In this document: positions 7,243 to 15,232 of the stretch, piece after piece
How the letters are laid out: every line of letters starts with the position of its first letter
Position numbering within the stretch: the first letter of the stretch is position 1
DNA from: DAOTVD01 sp034437075
GTDB lineage: Bacteria > Chloroflexota > Anaerolineae > Aggregatilineales > J027
Length of the DNA: 22,545 nt
Assembly (NCBI GenBank): GCA_034437075.1
Contig: DAOTVD010000226.1
Location: 1-22,545, forward strand
Direction: 5' to 3'
Notes under the pieces: model-generated
What the model saw: the letters and a program-made list of their open reading frames with translations, nothing else
What the model was told of the DNA's origin: nothing
The model's database searches: none
Program-made: the position numbers and the translations under genes

Positions 7243-8282
7243 TGCGTATAGGCTGGATCACGGCGGATTATCCGAAACGCCCCGCGCGGTATGCGGTCTG
7301 GTGGGGGCCGGCGGCGCTGGTCACGATGCGCTATCGTAATATTGCCTTGGGGCTCAACCGCCTAGGATTTCGGAACGAATTCTATCGCCCCGACCGGCAG
7401 TACGACGCCGTGATCGTCATCAAAGCTTTTCACGAGGCTATCTTAGATGAGGTCAAGCGCTTACGCGCCCGTGGCACGCGGGTGATCTTCGATGCGAATG
7501 TGAATTACTACTATATTTGGGGGCGGTACCCAGACGCGCGCACCCAACCCACAAGCGCCATGCGGCGCGCAGCCCTGAACATGACCTGCCTGGCGGATGA
7601 TGTCATCGCGGATTCGCAATATTTGCTGCATGTCGTGCGCGATTACAACCCGCGTGCGGTGTGGATACCGGATAATGTATGGCCAGTGTTGTATCCGCCC
7701 AGCAAAACACGCCGCTCACCGGAACGTCTGCGCCTGATATGGAGCGGCGTCGCCTTCAAAGCCGGGGAATTTGCGCTCATTCAGGAGGCTTTGGCGCGGG
7801 TGAAGGGCCTGGAACTCTGGCTGGTTTCCGATAAACCGCCCGCCATTATGGCAGAATTGCAAAAAGCGTTGCCTCTGCGCTGGTTCCGCTACCAGGATTT
7901 TTACTACGCCTGGTTGTTAGGCCGCGCGGATGTCATCGTTTCACCGCGCGAACTGGACAATGCCTATAATCTGGGCCATACCGAATACAAAATTACCCTG
8001 GGGATGAGCCGCAATCTGCCGGCGCTCGCCAGCCCCCAACCGTCCTACTGCCAAGCCATCAACTATGCGGGTGGGGGCATCATCTGCCAGACTATCGCCG
8101 ATTGGGTGGCCGCGCTAGAAATGCTGCGCGATGACCCCCCAACCCGGGCCCAGATGGGCCAACGCGCGCGCCATACGGTGGAACAACGCTATGCGACCCC
8201 CGTCGTGGTGCAGCAATACGCGGCACTACTCGGCGGGGGGTGGGGGCGCGTCGCGGGTGACACGCGGCACTTGCATGATTAG
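7242..8282 (+). CDS. Glycosyltransferase-like protein (GT-B fold, divergent)
   Basis: A 346-residue protein starting MRIGWITADYP and sharing A of TAATG with the upstream stop, so it is coupled to paralogue B; an upstream in-frame start at 7188 would overlap that gene heavily and is rejected. The C-terminal half has a GT-like arrangement: LRLIWSGVAFK (strand and donor loop), VIVSPREL, HTEYKITLGMSRNLPALASPQPSY and a final stretch resembling the ends of GT4 enzymes (RARHTVEQRYATP). The usual Glu-x7-Glu pair is not evident, so it may be a divergent or non-canonical transferase. It ends the exporter operon and overlaps the convergent lipoprotein gene by 57 bp. Confidence 0.7.
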   Translation: MRIGWITADYPKRPARYAVWWGPAALVTMRYRNIALGLNRLGFRNEFYRPDRQYDAVIVIKAFHEAILDEVKRLRARGTRVIFDANVNYYYIWGRYPDARTQPTSAMRRAALNMTCLADDVIADSQYLLHVVRDYNPRAVWIPDNVWPVLYPPSKTRRSPERLRLIWSGVAFKAGEFALIQEALARVKGLELWLVSDKPPAIMAELQKALPLRWFRYQDFYYAWLLGRADVIVSPRELDNAYNLGHTEYKITLGMSRNLPALASPQPSYCQAINYAGGGIICQTIADWVAALEMLRDDPPTRAQMGQRARHTVEQRYATPVVVQQYAALLGGGWGRVAGDTRHLHD

Positions 8283-9017
8283 CTCGTAGCTTTGGTTTTG
8301 GTCACGAATGTGAATAGTCGTGCGTGGCAAGATGACATCGCGCCATAAAACAATCGCTAGGTTACCGGATACCCAGCGCGGGGGAGCCCCACCAGCAACG
8401 TCCGCCAGGTTGAAACCAGAGGCGACGTCATACCAGGGTATCTGGCCGACTTCGGTATTGTAAGTCACTTCGATGGCCGACACCCAGCCGCCTTCCGGCA
8501 AAAAGAGCACGGGTTCATCGCTGGCTTGCTGGCAGGCTTGTAAAATGCGCTGGAATCCCCCCGCAGGCCATGCGGAAAACCGTTGAACAGTCCGTTCTTC
8601 AGAAAACAGGTTGAGCGTGATACTCTGCATGTTGTTCCGCGATTGATCTGGGATGGTAAAGTCAGACTCCCAATCATAAAAGCCGGAGAAAATCACGGTT
8701 TCGATTAAGGCGCGTACGGCTTCATCATCTAGCTGGGCCTCCAAGACTTCGCGCGTAGTATCCAACTCATTGATCCAGACGAGGCGACCATCCCCCCATA
8801 ATGTGCACAGCGGGATTTCATTTGCCAAGAACGCGGTGCCGCTCTGATTGCGCGTTTCATCCACCCGCAACACGATATTATCTGACGACCGATTCCAGTC
8901 TAGTGGGCCGACTTGTTGGTTATCGCCAGGCGAAGTTTCGTCATTTTCATCTTCGCAAGCGGTCAGAGCAATGAGGGCGAAGCAAAGCAGTAAACTGAGG
9001 CATACCATTCGGTGCAT
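8226..9017 (-). CDS. Putative lipoprotein of unknown function
   Basis: A 263-residue secreted protein. Residues 1-20 form a signal peptide with a hydrophobic core and lipobox LTAC, so Cys21 should be lipidated and the protein held on the outer face of the membrane. An acidic linker (EDENDETSPGDN) follows, then a globular, Trp-rich domain of mixed strands with no family I recognise. The C-terminus is proline-rich (DAPPPPAE). The start has AGGA about eight bases upstream and a well-formed promoter. Its last 19 codons overlap the end of the convergent glycosyltransferase-like gene. Function unknown. Confidence 0.8.
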   Translation of the reverse strand: MHRMVCLSLLLCFALIALTACEDENDETSPGDNQQVGPLDWNRSSDNIVLRVDETRNQSGTAFLANEIPLCTLWGDGRLVWINELDTTREVLEAQLDDEAVRALIETVIFSGFYDWESDFTIPDQSRNNMQSITLNLFSEERTVQRFSAWPAGGFQRILQACQQASDEPVLFLPEGGWVSAIEVTYNTEVGQIPWYDVASGFNLADVAGGAPPRWVSGNLAIVLWRDVILPRTTIHIRDQNQSYELIMQVPRVTRDAPPPPAE

Positions 9018-9054
9018 GAGCCATTCCTACTCCTTGATGAAGGATTCTAAACTC

Positions 9055-9083
9055 ATTGTATACGGCTCGGATAAGTTTACCAA
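9055..9083 (-). promoter_or_regulatory. Promoter of the lipoprotein gene
   Basis: Minus strand TTGGTA (9083-9078), 17-base spacer, TACAAT (9060-9055). Transcription would start near 9048, about 30 bases before the ATG at 9017. The hexamers are good and the spacing is ideal. Confidence 0.65.
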
Positions 9084-9124
9084 TGGATAGCCCCGGATTG
9101 TTAACAAAAGCTGTATGTGTTTTT

Positions 9125-9134
9125 GGGACGTCCC
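9125..9134. promoter_or_regulatory. Palindrome GGGACGTCCC in a promoter region
   Basis: A perfect 10-base palindrome just upstream of TGC-TACACT (9138-9146), a possible extended -10 for the downstream SH3-domain lipoprotein. It could be an operator, but it may be chance. Confidence 0.25.
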
Positions 9135-9170
9135 TTGTGCTACACTGCTGTCGTTGGAGGACTACATGCT

Positions 9171-10031
9171 ATGAAACGCCAACTGATTCTACTTTTTGCG
9201 CTCTTGGTCGTCACGAGCTTGGGCTGTTCGTTATCTGTGGCTGCGCCGGAGTCTGACACGGGTGTTACGCTGAACGAGCAACGCCCAGCGGTGATTTTCT
9301 TGGCCCCACAGGGGGATGAACGCTTCGCGTTGGGGGCCACCGTGCCCTTGTATGCCGAAGCGCGCGACCTAAGCACCGGCGTGAGCCGGATTGAATTTTA
9401 TGATAATTTTGATGCTGTTATCCAGACCATCACGGCAGATAATCCGGCGGGGGTGCCGCGTCTGGTTGCTCAGGTGGATTGGCAACCGCCGACCGCACAA
9501 CGGCACTTTATCTCGGCGCGGGCCTTTCGGGCAGATGGCACCGAAAGTGCGTTGGCAGAGGTCTCGATTGTGGTAGAAGACCTGCCCGGCGCGCCTGTGG
9601 CGGATAGTGCCGCGCCCGCTGCCCCCCCAACCGCAACGGACGACGCTGAGACGTCCGGCGTGGCAGAACCCGCGCAGCCCGCCGCCGCAGAAACGGAGGC
9701 CCAACCCGCCCAAAGCGGCGCATCAGCTGATACAGAGCCCGCCCAACCTGCTGACCTGGCAACCGAACAGGCCGCGCCACCCCCTGATCTGAGTGGGACA
9801 GTCCTACAAGGAACGGTGACGGTCGAAGCGCTCAATGTACGCACAGGCCCCCAAGTGACCGCCGCCATTGCGGCCAGTCCTTTGCGCTTTGGTGACACAA
9901 TCGAGCTCGTCGCGCGCAGCGCGGAGGGCGTCTGGTACGCAACCCCGTTGTCTGACCAGGCTTTCGGTTGGGTGTTCGGCAGTTCGCTAGATGTCGAGGG
10001 CGATCCCGAAACGCTCCCGGTGGCCGAATAA
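9171..10031 (+). CDS. SH3-domain lipoprotein with Ig-like N-terminal domain
   Basis: A 286-residue protein with a signal peptide and lipobox (SLGC, Cys19), placing it outside the membrane. Residues 38-137 look like a bacterial Ig-like beta-sandwich (PAVIFLAPQGDERF, then ARAFRADGTES). Residues 138-207 form an Ala/Pro/Glu-rich low-complexity linker. Residues 208-275 are a bacterial SH3 domain with the signature ALNVRTGP (220-227) and GWVFGSSL, often a cell-wall binding module. The start at 9171 has GGAGG ten bases upstream; an upstream in-frame start at 9117 would spoil the signal peptide. psuG follows after 19 bases, so the two may be cotranscribed although their roles look unrelated. Confidence 0.85.
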   Translation: MKRQLILLFALLVVTSLGCSLSVAAPESDTGVTLNEQRPAVIFLAPQGDERFALGATVPLYAEARDLSTGVSRIEFYDNFDAVIQTITADNPAGVPRLVAQVDWQPPTAQRHFISARAFRADGTESALAEVSIVVEDLPGAPVADSAAPAAPPTATDDAETSGVAEPAQPAAAETEAQPAQSGASADTEPAQPADLATEQAAPPPDLSGTVLQGTVTVEALNVRTGPQVTAAIAASPLRFGDTIELVARSAEGVWYATPLSDQAFGWVFGSSLDVEGDPETLPVAE

Positions 10032-10050
10032 CACACGATAGGGAGAGATA

Positions 10051-10959
10051 ATGGCCCCCCAACTGCATTTCTCGGCGCCCGTACGGGCCGCGCTGGCCGA
10101 GGACACGCCCGTGGTTGCTTTGGAGTCAACCGTCATCGCGCATGGGCTACCGTATCCACATAATATCAAATTGGCGCGCACGATGGAAGCCATCGTCCAC
10201 GAGAACGGCGCGACCCCGGCCACGATAGCCATGATTGGCGGTCAGATCATGGTTGGTTTAGCAGACGATCAATTGCGCGGGTTAGGCGATGGCAGCCAAC
10301 CCGTGCGCAAGCTCAGCCGTCGCGATTTAGGCTCGGCGCAGATGCGCGGTGAATGGGGCGCCACCACCGTTGCCGCGACCATGCTCATCGCCCATTGGGC
10401 GGGCATTTCGGTCTTCGCGACGGGCGGTATTGGCGGCGTGCATCGTGGCGAAACGGGCGATGTCAGCGCCGATTTGATCGAGCTAAGCCAGACGCCGGTC
10501 GCGGTCGTGTGTGCTGGGGCCAAGTCCATTTTAGATTTACCGCGCACGCTGGAATGGCTAGAAACCTTCGGCGTGCCAGTGGTGGGCTACCAAACCGACA
10601 CCTTGCCCGCGTTCTATACGCGCACTACTGGCTTGGAGTTGGTCGAGCGTGTGGAGTCTGCCGCCGAAGCAGGCGCGTTGCTGCGCGCGCATTGGGGCCT
10701 AGGGTTGCGCTCTGGCGTTCTGCTGACTGCTCCTATTCCGCCAGCAGCAGCGATGCAGAGCGTGACCATCGACACAGCCATTACGCAAGCGCTGCAAGAA
10801 GCCGCCGAGCAAGGTATCAGCGGCAAAGCTGTGACCCCGTACATTCTCTCGCGCTTGGCAATATTGACGGACGGCGCCAGCGTGCAGGCTAATCTGGCGC
10901 TTTTGCAGCATAATGCTCAGATTGCGGCCCAGGTGGCTGTAGCTTATGCTAGGGCGTAA
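10051..10959 (+). CDS. psuG: Pseudouridine-5'-phosphate glycosidase
   Basis: A 302-residue cytoplasmic enzyme that breaks pseudouridine 5'-phosphate into uracil and ribose 5-phosphate, a step in pseudouridine salvage. Family residues known from the E. coli enzyme can be placed: Glu25 in ALESTVIAHGLPYP, Lys87 in VRKLSRRDLG, and the Schiff-base Lys158 in CAGAKSILDLPRTLE; the Asp pair in TGDVSAD (136-142) probably binds the metal. FATGGIGGVHRG (122-133) is also characteristic. The length is normal. GGGAG lies shortly before the start. The partner kinase gene psuK is not in this window. The 3' end overlaps the convergent membrane-protein gene by 11 bp. Confidence 0.95.
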   Translation: MAPQLHFSAPVRAALAEDTPVVALESTVIAHGLPYPHNIKLARTMEAIVHENGATPATIAMIGGQIMVGLADDQLRGLGDGSQPVRKLSRRDLGSAQMRGEWGATTVAATMLIAHWAGISVFATGGIGGVHRGETGDVSADLIELSQTPVAVVCAGAKSILDLPRTLEWLETFGVPVVGYQTDTLPAFYTRTTGLELVERVESAAEAGALLRAHWGLGLRSGVLLTAPIPPAAAMQSVTIDTAITQALQEAAEQGISGKAVTPYILSRLAILTDGASVQANLALLQHNAQIAAQVAVAYARA

Positions 10960-11740
10960 TGGTGAAGGTGGCTTCGCCGAGGACGAGCGCATCCTCGCCA
11001 TAGGTGAAGCGTACGCGGTAAGCACCCGGCGCCCAATCCGGCCCATTTTCTCCCCGGCCAAAGAAAAAATAACCTTGTGTGGTGTCGGTGCTATACGCCC
11101 AACGGCTTTGGTAAGTTTGCACGGGCTCGCCATCGCGTTCTAAGACCTGTTGCCAGCGCGTGCCAGGGGCTAAGCCAGCGTATTGAAAAAAGACATAAAT
11201 CCGTTCGGTGTCTGTCGCGAAGCTTTCGCCGGGTTGAATTGCCGCGCCTGTGTCCGAAATGGCGTCATCCAGGTTGACGATCTCAAACCGAATATCGGCG
11301 GGCAAGGGTGGCGGCGTCGCGGTGGGCGGCGGTGGTGTCGTGCTGGGCGCTTCGGTCGGGTTTTCCGCCGTTGTGGCTGCGGTGGGCTGCCGGACACTAT
11401 CCGTTGGAGGAATATCAGAGGGGGTCGGGCTGGGTGAGGCGGTTGGGTTGGCCACTAGCGGAGCCCCGTTCGCCTCTATGCTCTCGTCTTCTACAAACAT
11501 CACGGCTACCGTGACCATACACAACGCGCCACTCAAACCCAGCAAGACGAGCGATACCAACCCATATTGGGCGCCCCGGTTGCCAGCGCGGCGGCGTTGA
11601 CGCCAATACGCTTTGTTCCGGCTACGCCGAAAATAAAAGATCGTCAGGGTCAGGCTGAGCAGGCCCACCAGAAAAATAATCCCGGTCAACCCTTGCAGCC
11701 CAGTGATGAGCGATTCGGGAGAGTCGAACATAACGGCCAT
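10949..11740 (-). CDS. Two-TM membrane protein with Thr/Pro-rich linker and external domain
   Basis: A 263-residue protein of no recognised family. Two hydrophobic segments (about 16-37 and 59-82) flank a strongly basic cytoplasmic loop (FRRSRNKAYWRQRRR). A Pro/Thr/Ser-rich linker (97-148, with TPPPPTATPPP) leads to an external domain of about 115 residues rich in strands (IYVFFQYAGL, GAYRVRFTYGED). This layout is common for surface-exposed proteins in Chloroflexota (inference). An alternative start is ATG 11731. It is divergent from the histidine kinase, with tightly overlapping promoter elements, so the two may be co-regulated. Function unknown. Confidence 0.75.
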   Translation of the reverse strand: MAVMFDSPESLITGLQGLTGIIFLVGLLSLTLTIFYFRRSRNKAYWRQRRRAGNRGAQYGLVSLVLLGLSGALCMVTVAVMFVEDESIEANGAPLVANPTASPSPTPSDIPPTDSVRQPTAATTAENPTEAPSTTPPPPTATPPPLPADIRFEIVNLDDAISDTGAAIQPGESFATDTERIYVFFQYAGLAPGTRWQQVLERDGEPVQTYQSRWAYSTDTTQGYFFFGRGENGPDWAPGAYRVRFTYGEDALVLGEATFTITP

Positions 11741-11763
11741 CGTGCTCGCTAAAATGTTCCGGC

Positions 11764-11769
11764 ATTATA
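11764..11769 (-). promoter_or_regulatory. -10 element for the two-TM membrane protein gene
   Basis: A perfect TATAAT on the minus strand, 23 bases before the ATG at 11740, with a weak -35 TTTAGT at 11792-11787 (17-base spacer). It lies back to back with the kinase -10 at 11784. Confidence 0.5.
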
Positions 11770-11780
11770 ACCCAGGATGC

Positions 11781-11789
11781 TGTTATACT
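11781..11789 (+). promoter_or_regulatory. Extended -10 element for the histidine kinase operon
   Basis: TGT-TATACT on the plus strand (extended TGn motif plus a five-of-six -10), with transcription predicted near 11796 and a leader of about 47 bases. No clear -35, as expected for an extended -10 promoter. Confidence 0.5.
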
Positions 11790-11842
11790 AAAGTCGTTGT
11801 AAGGCGCTTGGTCAGCAAAGAAGGGCTGAGGGATAAAATACG

Positions 11843-12943
11843 ATGTTTAGCCGCAATCAGCTACAAGCCATCTTTAACCATGTCGAAGCTGGGTTTCTTT
11901 TGCTGGATGTCGAAGGGCTTGTCGTGTTGATGAATCCGCGTATTGAGCATATCGTTGGGCTGTCACCCGAGGCCATGATGGGGCGGCGTCTGCTGGACTT
12001 GCTAGACGATGAAACGCTAGATATTCCAGCGCGCATGGGGTATACCCACGAGGTGCTCATTTCGATTTTGCACGATCTGGGCGCCGGGCGTTGGATCGAA
12101 GAAGCCGATGGGTTTTTTTATGAGTATGGCAGCCCGCGCCGCCGCTTCATCCGGCGCTACATGACCCCCGTCGCCGAGACGGATAGCGGGGCCTTGGGCG
12201 GGCTGTTTGTGTTTCATGATGACACGGAAATGCACGATCTGCGCCAGGCGCAAGAAGAAATCTCTAGCATGATCGTCCACGATTTACGCAGCCCCCTGAC
12301 CGCAGTAACGGCTAGTTTACGCCTGTTGCGCGAAATCGCCGACCCCGCCGACCCGCTCGGCAAAACCGTTTTGCAAACCACCGAAATATCGGGCCGCGCC
12401 GTCCGCAAATTGCTGACCCTGGTTAACTCATTGCTGGATGTCGCGAAGCTGGAAAGCGGCGTGCAAACCCTGGAGCGGGAAAGCATCCATGTACGGGCCG
12501 TGGCACAGACGATTATGGACGAATTCGCGCCCCTCTCCCGCGAGATGGACGTCGCGGTCCGCTACGACGCTCCGCCCGATGTGCCGCCCATCCATGTCGA
12601 TGCCGATAAGATCGAGCGGGTGTTATATAACCTGCTGGATAACGCCATCAAGTTTACGCCGGGGGGCGGGGATGTGACCATCCGAGTGCATCCGCCGGAG
12701 GATGATGGCTTTCTGCGGATTGATATTCAGGACACGGGCTTGGGCATCCCGCAACGACACCGCGCCGCGCTTTTCGACCGTTACCAACAGCTTTCCGACA
12801 CGCGCGCTGCGCGCCGTCGTGGGACGGGGATCGGCCTAGCGTATTGTAAATTGGCCGTGGAAGCTCACGGGGGTCGTATCTGGATCGAAGATAACCCCGC
12901 TGGGGGTTCCATCTTCGCATTCACGTTACCTATTATGCCCTGA
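11843..12943 (+). CDS. PAS-domain sensor histidine kinase
   Basis: A 366-residue soluble two-component kinase. A PAS domain covers about residues 5-125 (AIFNHVEAGFLLLD, MNPRIEHIVGLSPE). The dimerisation region carries the phospho-acceptor His146 in MIVHDLRSPLTAV. The ATPase domain has the N box NLLDNAIKFTP (263-273), G1 DTGLGIP (297-303) and G2 GTGIGL (327-332). No membrane segment is visible, so it should sense a cytoplasmic signal. GAGGGAT precedes the start. No response regulator is adjacent; instead two glycosyltransferase genes follow after only 4 bases, suggesting that it belongs to a glycan-production unit or signals to an unlinked regulator. Confidence 0.92.
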   Translation: MFSRNQLQAIFNHVEAGFLLLDVEGLVVLMNPRIEHIVGLSPEAMMGRRLLDLLDDETLDIPARMGYTHEVLISILHDLGAGRWIEEADGFFYEYGSPRRRFIRRYMTPVAETDSGALGGLFVFHDDTEMHDLRQAQEEISSMIVHDLRSPLTAVTASLRLLREIADPADPLGKTVLQTTEISGRAVRKLLTLVNSLLDVAKLESGVQTLERESIHVRAVAQTIMDEFAPLSREMDVAVRYDAPPDVPPIHVDADKIERVLYNLLDNAIKFTPGGGDVTIRVHPPEDDGFLRIDIQDTGLGIPQRHRAALFDRYQQLSDTRAARRRGTGIGLAYCKLAVEAHGGRIWIEDNPAGGSIFAFTLPIMP

Positions 12944-12947
12944 CACC

Positions 12948-14069
12948 ATGCATATTCTCGTCCCGACAGGCATTTTTCATCCAGAGCCAGGCGGCCCCGC
13001 ATCCTATCTGTATCACTTTCTGCCAGAGCTTCTGGCGCGCGGGCATACGGTCGAAGTCATCACCTTCAGTGATGAGCCCCCCGCCGAGGCTTATCCTTAC
13101 CCCGTGCAGCGCATCCCGCGCACGAACATCTTACACCGCAACTGGCGCTATTACCGGGCCGTGCGCGCGCGTTTGAACGCCGCCGATGGCGTGTTCGTCA
13201 ATAGCCTGGGGTTAAGCCTGCCACGTTTGCGCCAGCCCTCTGTCATGAAGATCGTTGGCGACCGCGCCTGGGAACGTTGCCGCAACCGGGGCTGGATTCC
13301 GCAAGATGAAGACATTGATACTTTCCAGACGCGGCGCTATGGCCCACTGGTAGAATGGGTGAAACGCGCGCGCACCCACGAAGCCCTGGCCATGGATCAT
13401 ATCATCGTGCCTAGCGCATATCTTAAGCGCATGGTGGGGGGCTGGGGCGTGCCCGCCGAGCGCATCCGCGTGATTTATAATGCATTTGCGGTGGCCGAGC
13501 CCGCCATCCCGCTATCTGAGGACGAACGGCGCGCCCTGGGCATACCCGCCCCTGCCCCCTTGTTGGTGATGGCCGCGCGCCTGGCGCCCTGGAAAGGCGG
13601 CGAGCATCTGCTGAAGGCGCTAAACCACTTGCCCGGCGTGCACCTCATCATCGCGGGGGATGGCCCCATGCGCCACGCCTGGCAAGGGCTGGCCGCCCAG
13701 TTGACCATTAGCGACCGGGTGCATTTTTTGGGGCAAGTGCCCCAGGCCCAACTCCTGCGCTATGTCGCTTCGGCGGATTACCTGGTGTTGTATTCTGGCT
13801 ACGAAGGGCTTTCGCATGTGGTGTTAGAAGCGCTTGCCCAAGGGACGCCGGTCATCGCTAGCGACAAGGGCGGCAATCCAGAGGTCATCCGCCAGGGCGA
13901 AAACGGTTGGCTGGTGCCTTACCCCGATGCGGGCGCGCTGGTTAGAACGCTGAAAACGGCCTTATTTGAGAGCGAACCCTTGCACCCGCATCTGGATACC
14001 GCGCGCTTTACGTGGGAAACCATGACCACGCAGACTATCGCACTGCTAGAAAAGCACTTCGCCCCATGA
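12948..14069 (+). CDS. GT4 family glycosyltransferase
   Basis: A 373-residue retaining GT-B enzyme. The N-terminal domain begins MHILVPTGIFHPEPGGPASY, the acceptor-side glycine-rich loop of GT4 enzymes. The donor domain has VMAARLAPWKGGEHLLKAL (210-228), LIIAGDGPM, VHFLGQVPQAQL and the canonical Glu-x7-Glu motif EGLSHVVLEALAQGTPVIAS, followed by NPEVIRQGENGWLV. It probably transfers a nucleotide-activated sugar to a lipid-linked or other acceptor at the cytoplasmic face. It lies 4 bases after the kinase and its stop overlaps the next start as ATGA. The sugar specificity is not visible. Confidence 0.9.
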   Translation: MHILVPTGIFHPEPGGPASYLYHFLPELLARGHTVEVITFSDEPPAEAYPYPVQRIPRTNILHRNWRYYRAVRARLNAADGVFVNSLGLSLPRLRQPSVMKIVGDRAWERCRNRGWIPQDEDIDTFQTRRYGPLVEWVKRARTHEALAMDHIIVPSAYLKRMVGGWGVPAERIRVIYNAFAVAEPAIPLSEDERRALGIPAPAPLLVMAARLAPWKGGEHLLKALNHLPGVHLIIAGDGPMRHAWQGLAAQLTISDRVHFLGQVPQAQLLRYVASADYLVLYSGYEGLSHVVLEALAQGTPVIASDKGGNPEVIRQGENGWLVPYPDAGALVRTLKTALFESEPLHPHLDTARFTWETMTTQTIALLEKHFAP

Positions 14070-15232
14070 CGCATTTGTTGTATATCGCCAATGCGCGCAT
14101 GCCCAGCGAAAAAGCGCATAGCTATCAGATGGCGCAAATGTGCGAAGCCTTCGCGTTGGTGGGCGCGGATGTCACGCTGGTTGTTCCTCGGCGGCATAAC
14201 ACCGACCCGGAACTGCGCGGGATTCAAGACATCTGGGGCTATTATGGTGTGCGGCGCAACTTTCGTCTGGTGCGCTTACCTTGCCTCGATCTGATATGGC
14301 TGCTGGATAATCGCGCAGCGTTTTTGCTGCAAAATCTGACCTTTAGCGCCAGTCTGTTGATATGGTTGGCCTTCCAACGCTACGATTTGCTGTTCAGCCG
14401 CGACCCTTTTGTGATGGCTATTCTCGCTCTGTTCACGCTGCGCCATAAACGTATTTACGAAGTGCATAATAAATTTCGCTCGGGGCGCGGATTGCGCTTG
14501 CAGCGCTGGTTGCTGCGGCGGAGTGGGCGCGTGGTAGCCCTGACTGGGGCCTTGGCCGCGCAACTCGAAACGCTCGGCGCGCGGGCGGTCATCGTCGCGC
14601 ATGATGGCATTCGCCCGGAACGTTTCGCCAATATCCCAAGTTTATCCCAAATTCGTTTGGGATTAAATCTCCCCGAGGCGCGTTTTGTGGCCTGTTATGC
14701 TGGGCGCTTGCATTCGATGAACCTCTCTAAAGGGCTAGATGTTTTCGTGGAGGCCGCAGCGCGGGTTGGCGATGTGGTCTTTTTGCTGGTGGGCGGCCCG
14801 GTGGAACACGTCGAAACTTTACGCGCCCAATGGCACGCCTTGGGGCTCCCGCCGGAGGACTTCGTAGCCGTGGGCAGCGTGCCGCCCACCGATGTACCGC
14901 GCTATCTGGCGGCGGCGGATGTGTGCCTCATTACCTCGCCCGAGAACGAATTTTTCGCCTATGAGACATCCCCCATGAAGCTATTTGAATATATGATGGC
15001 GGGGCGGGCGATCATCGCGAGCGATTTACCCAGCACGCGCGAGGTCGTGCAGCATCAGGTTTCGGCCTATCTGGTGCCGCCCTCGGATGTCGCGGCGCTG
15101 GCGGGGGCTATTGAACATTTGCGCGCGGATGCTGACCTACGCGCGCGCCTGGGCGCGGCAGCAGCGCAAGCGGCCCAAACCTACACCTGGACGGCTCGCG
15201 CGCGGCATATTCTGGGTTGGCCAGAGCCCTAA
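14066..15232 (+). CDS. GT4-like glycosyltransferase
   Basis: A 388-residue GT-B enzyme beginning MTHLLYIANARMPSEKAHSYQMAQMCEAF with an ATGA overlap on the preceding stop; an upstream in-frame start at 14012 lies inside that gene and is rejected. A hydrophobic stretch (about residues 87-102) may contact the membrane. The donor domain shows ACYAGRLHSMNLSKGLDVFVEA, LLVGGP and SPMKLFEYMMAGRAIIASDLPSTREV, the GT4 C-terminal pattern in which the second Glu is in LFEYM. It acts with the upstream glycosyltransferase, probably on the same glycan. The last codons (GWPEP, stop) lie in a 35-bp tandem duplication shared with the end of prfA. Confidence 0.88.
   Translation: MTHLLYIANARMPSEKAHSYQMAQMCEAFALVGADVTLVVPRRHNTDPELRGIQDIWGYYGVRRNFRLVRLPCLDLIWLLDNRAAFLLQNLTFSASLLIWLAFQRYDLLFSRDPFVMAILALFTLRHKRIYEVHNKFRSGRGLRLQRWLLRRSGRVVALTGALAAQLETLGARAVIVAHDGIRPERFANIPSLSQIRLGLNLPEARFVACYAGRLHSMNLSKGLDVFVEAAARVGDVVFLLVGGPVEHVETLRAQWHALGLPPEDFVAVGSVPPTDVPRYLAAADVCLITSPENEFFAYETSPMKLFEYMMAGRAIIASDLPSTREVVQHQVSAYLVPPSDVAALAGAIEHLRADADLRARLGAAAAQAAQTYTWTARARHILGWPEP

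Noticed and set aside
9470..10129. 219-codon frame antisense to the SH3-domain lipoprotein gene
   Set aside because: Low-complexity Ala/Ser/Pro composition mirroring the repeat-like linker; covers the real gene and its junction with psuG.
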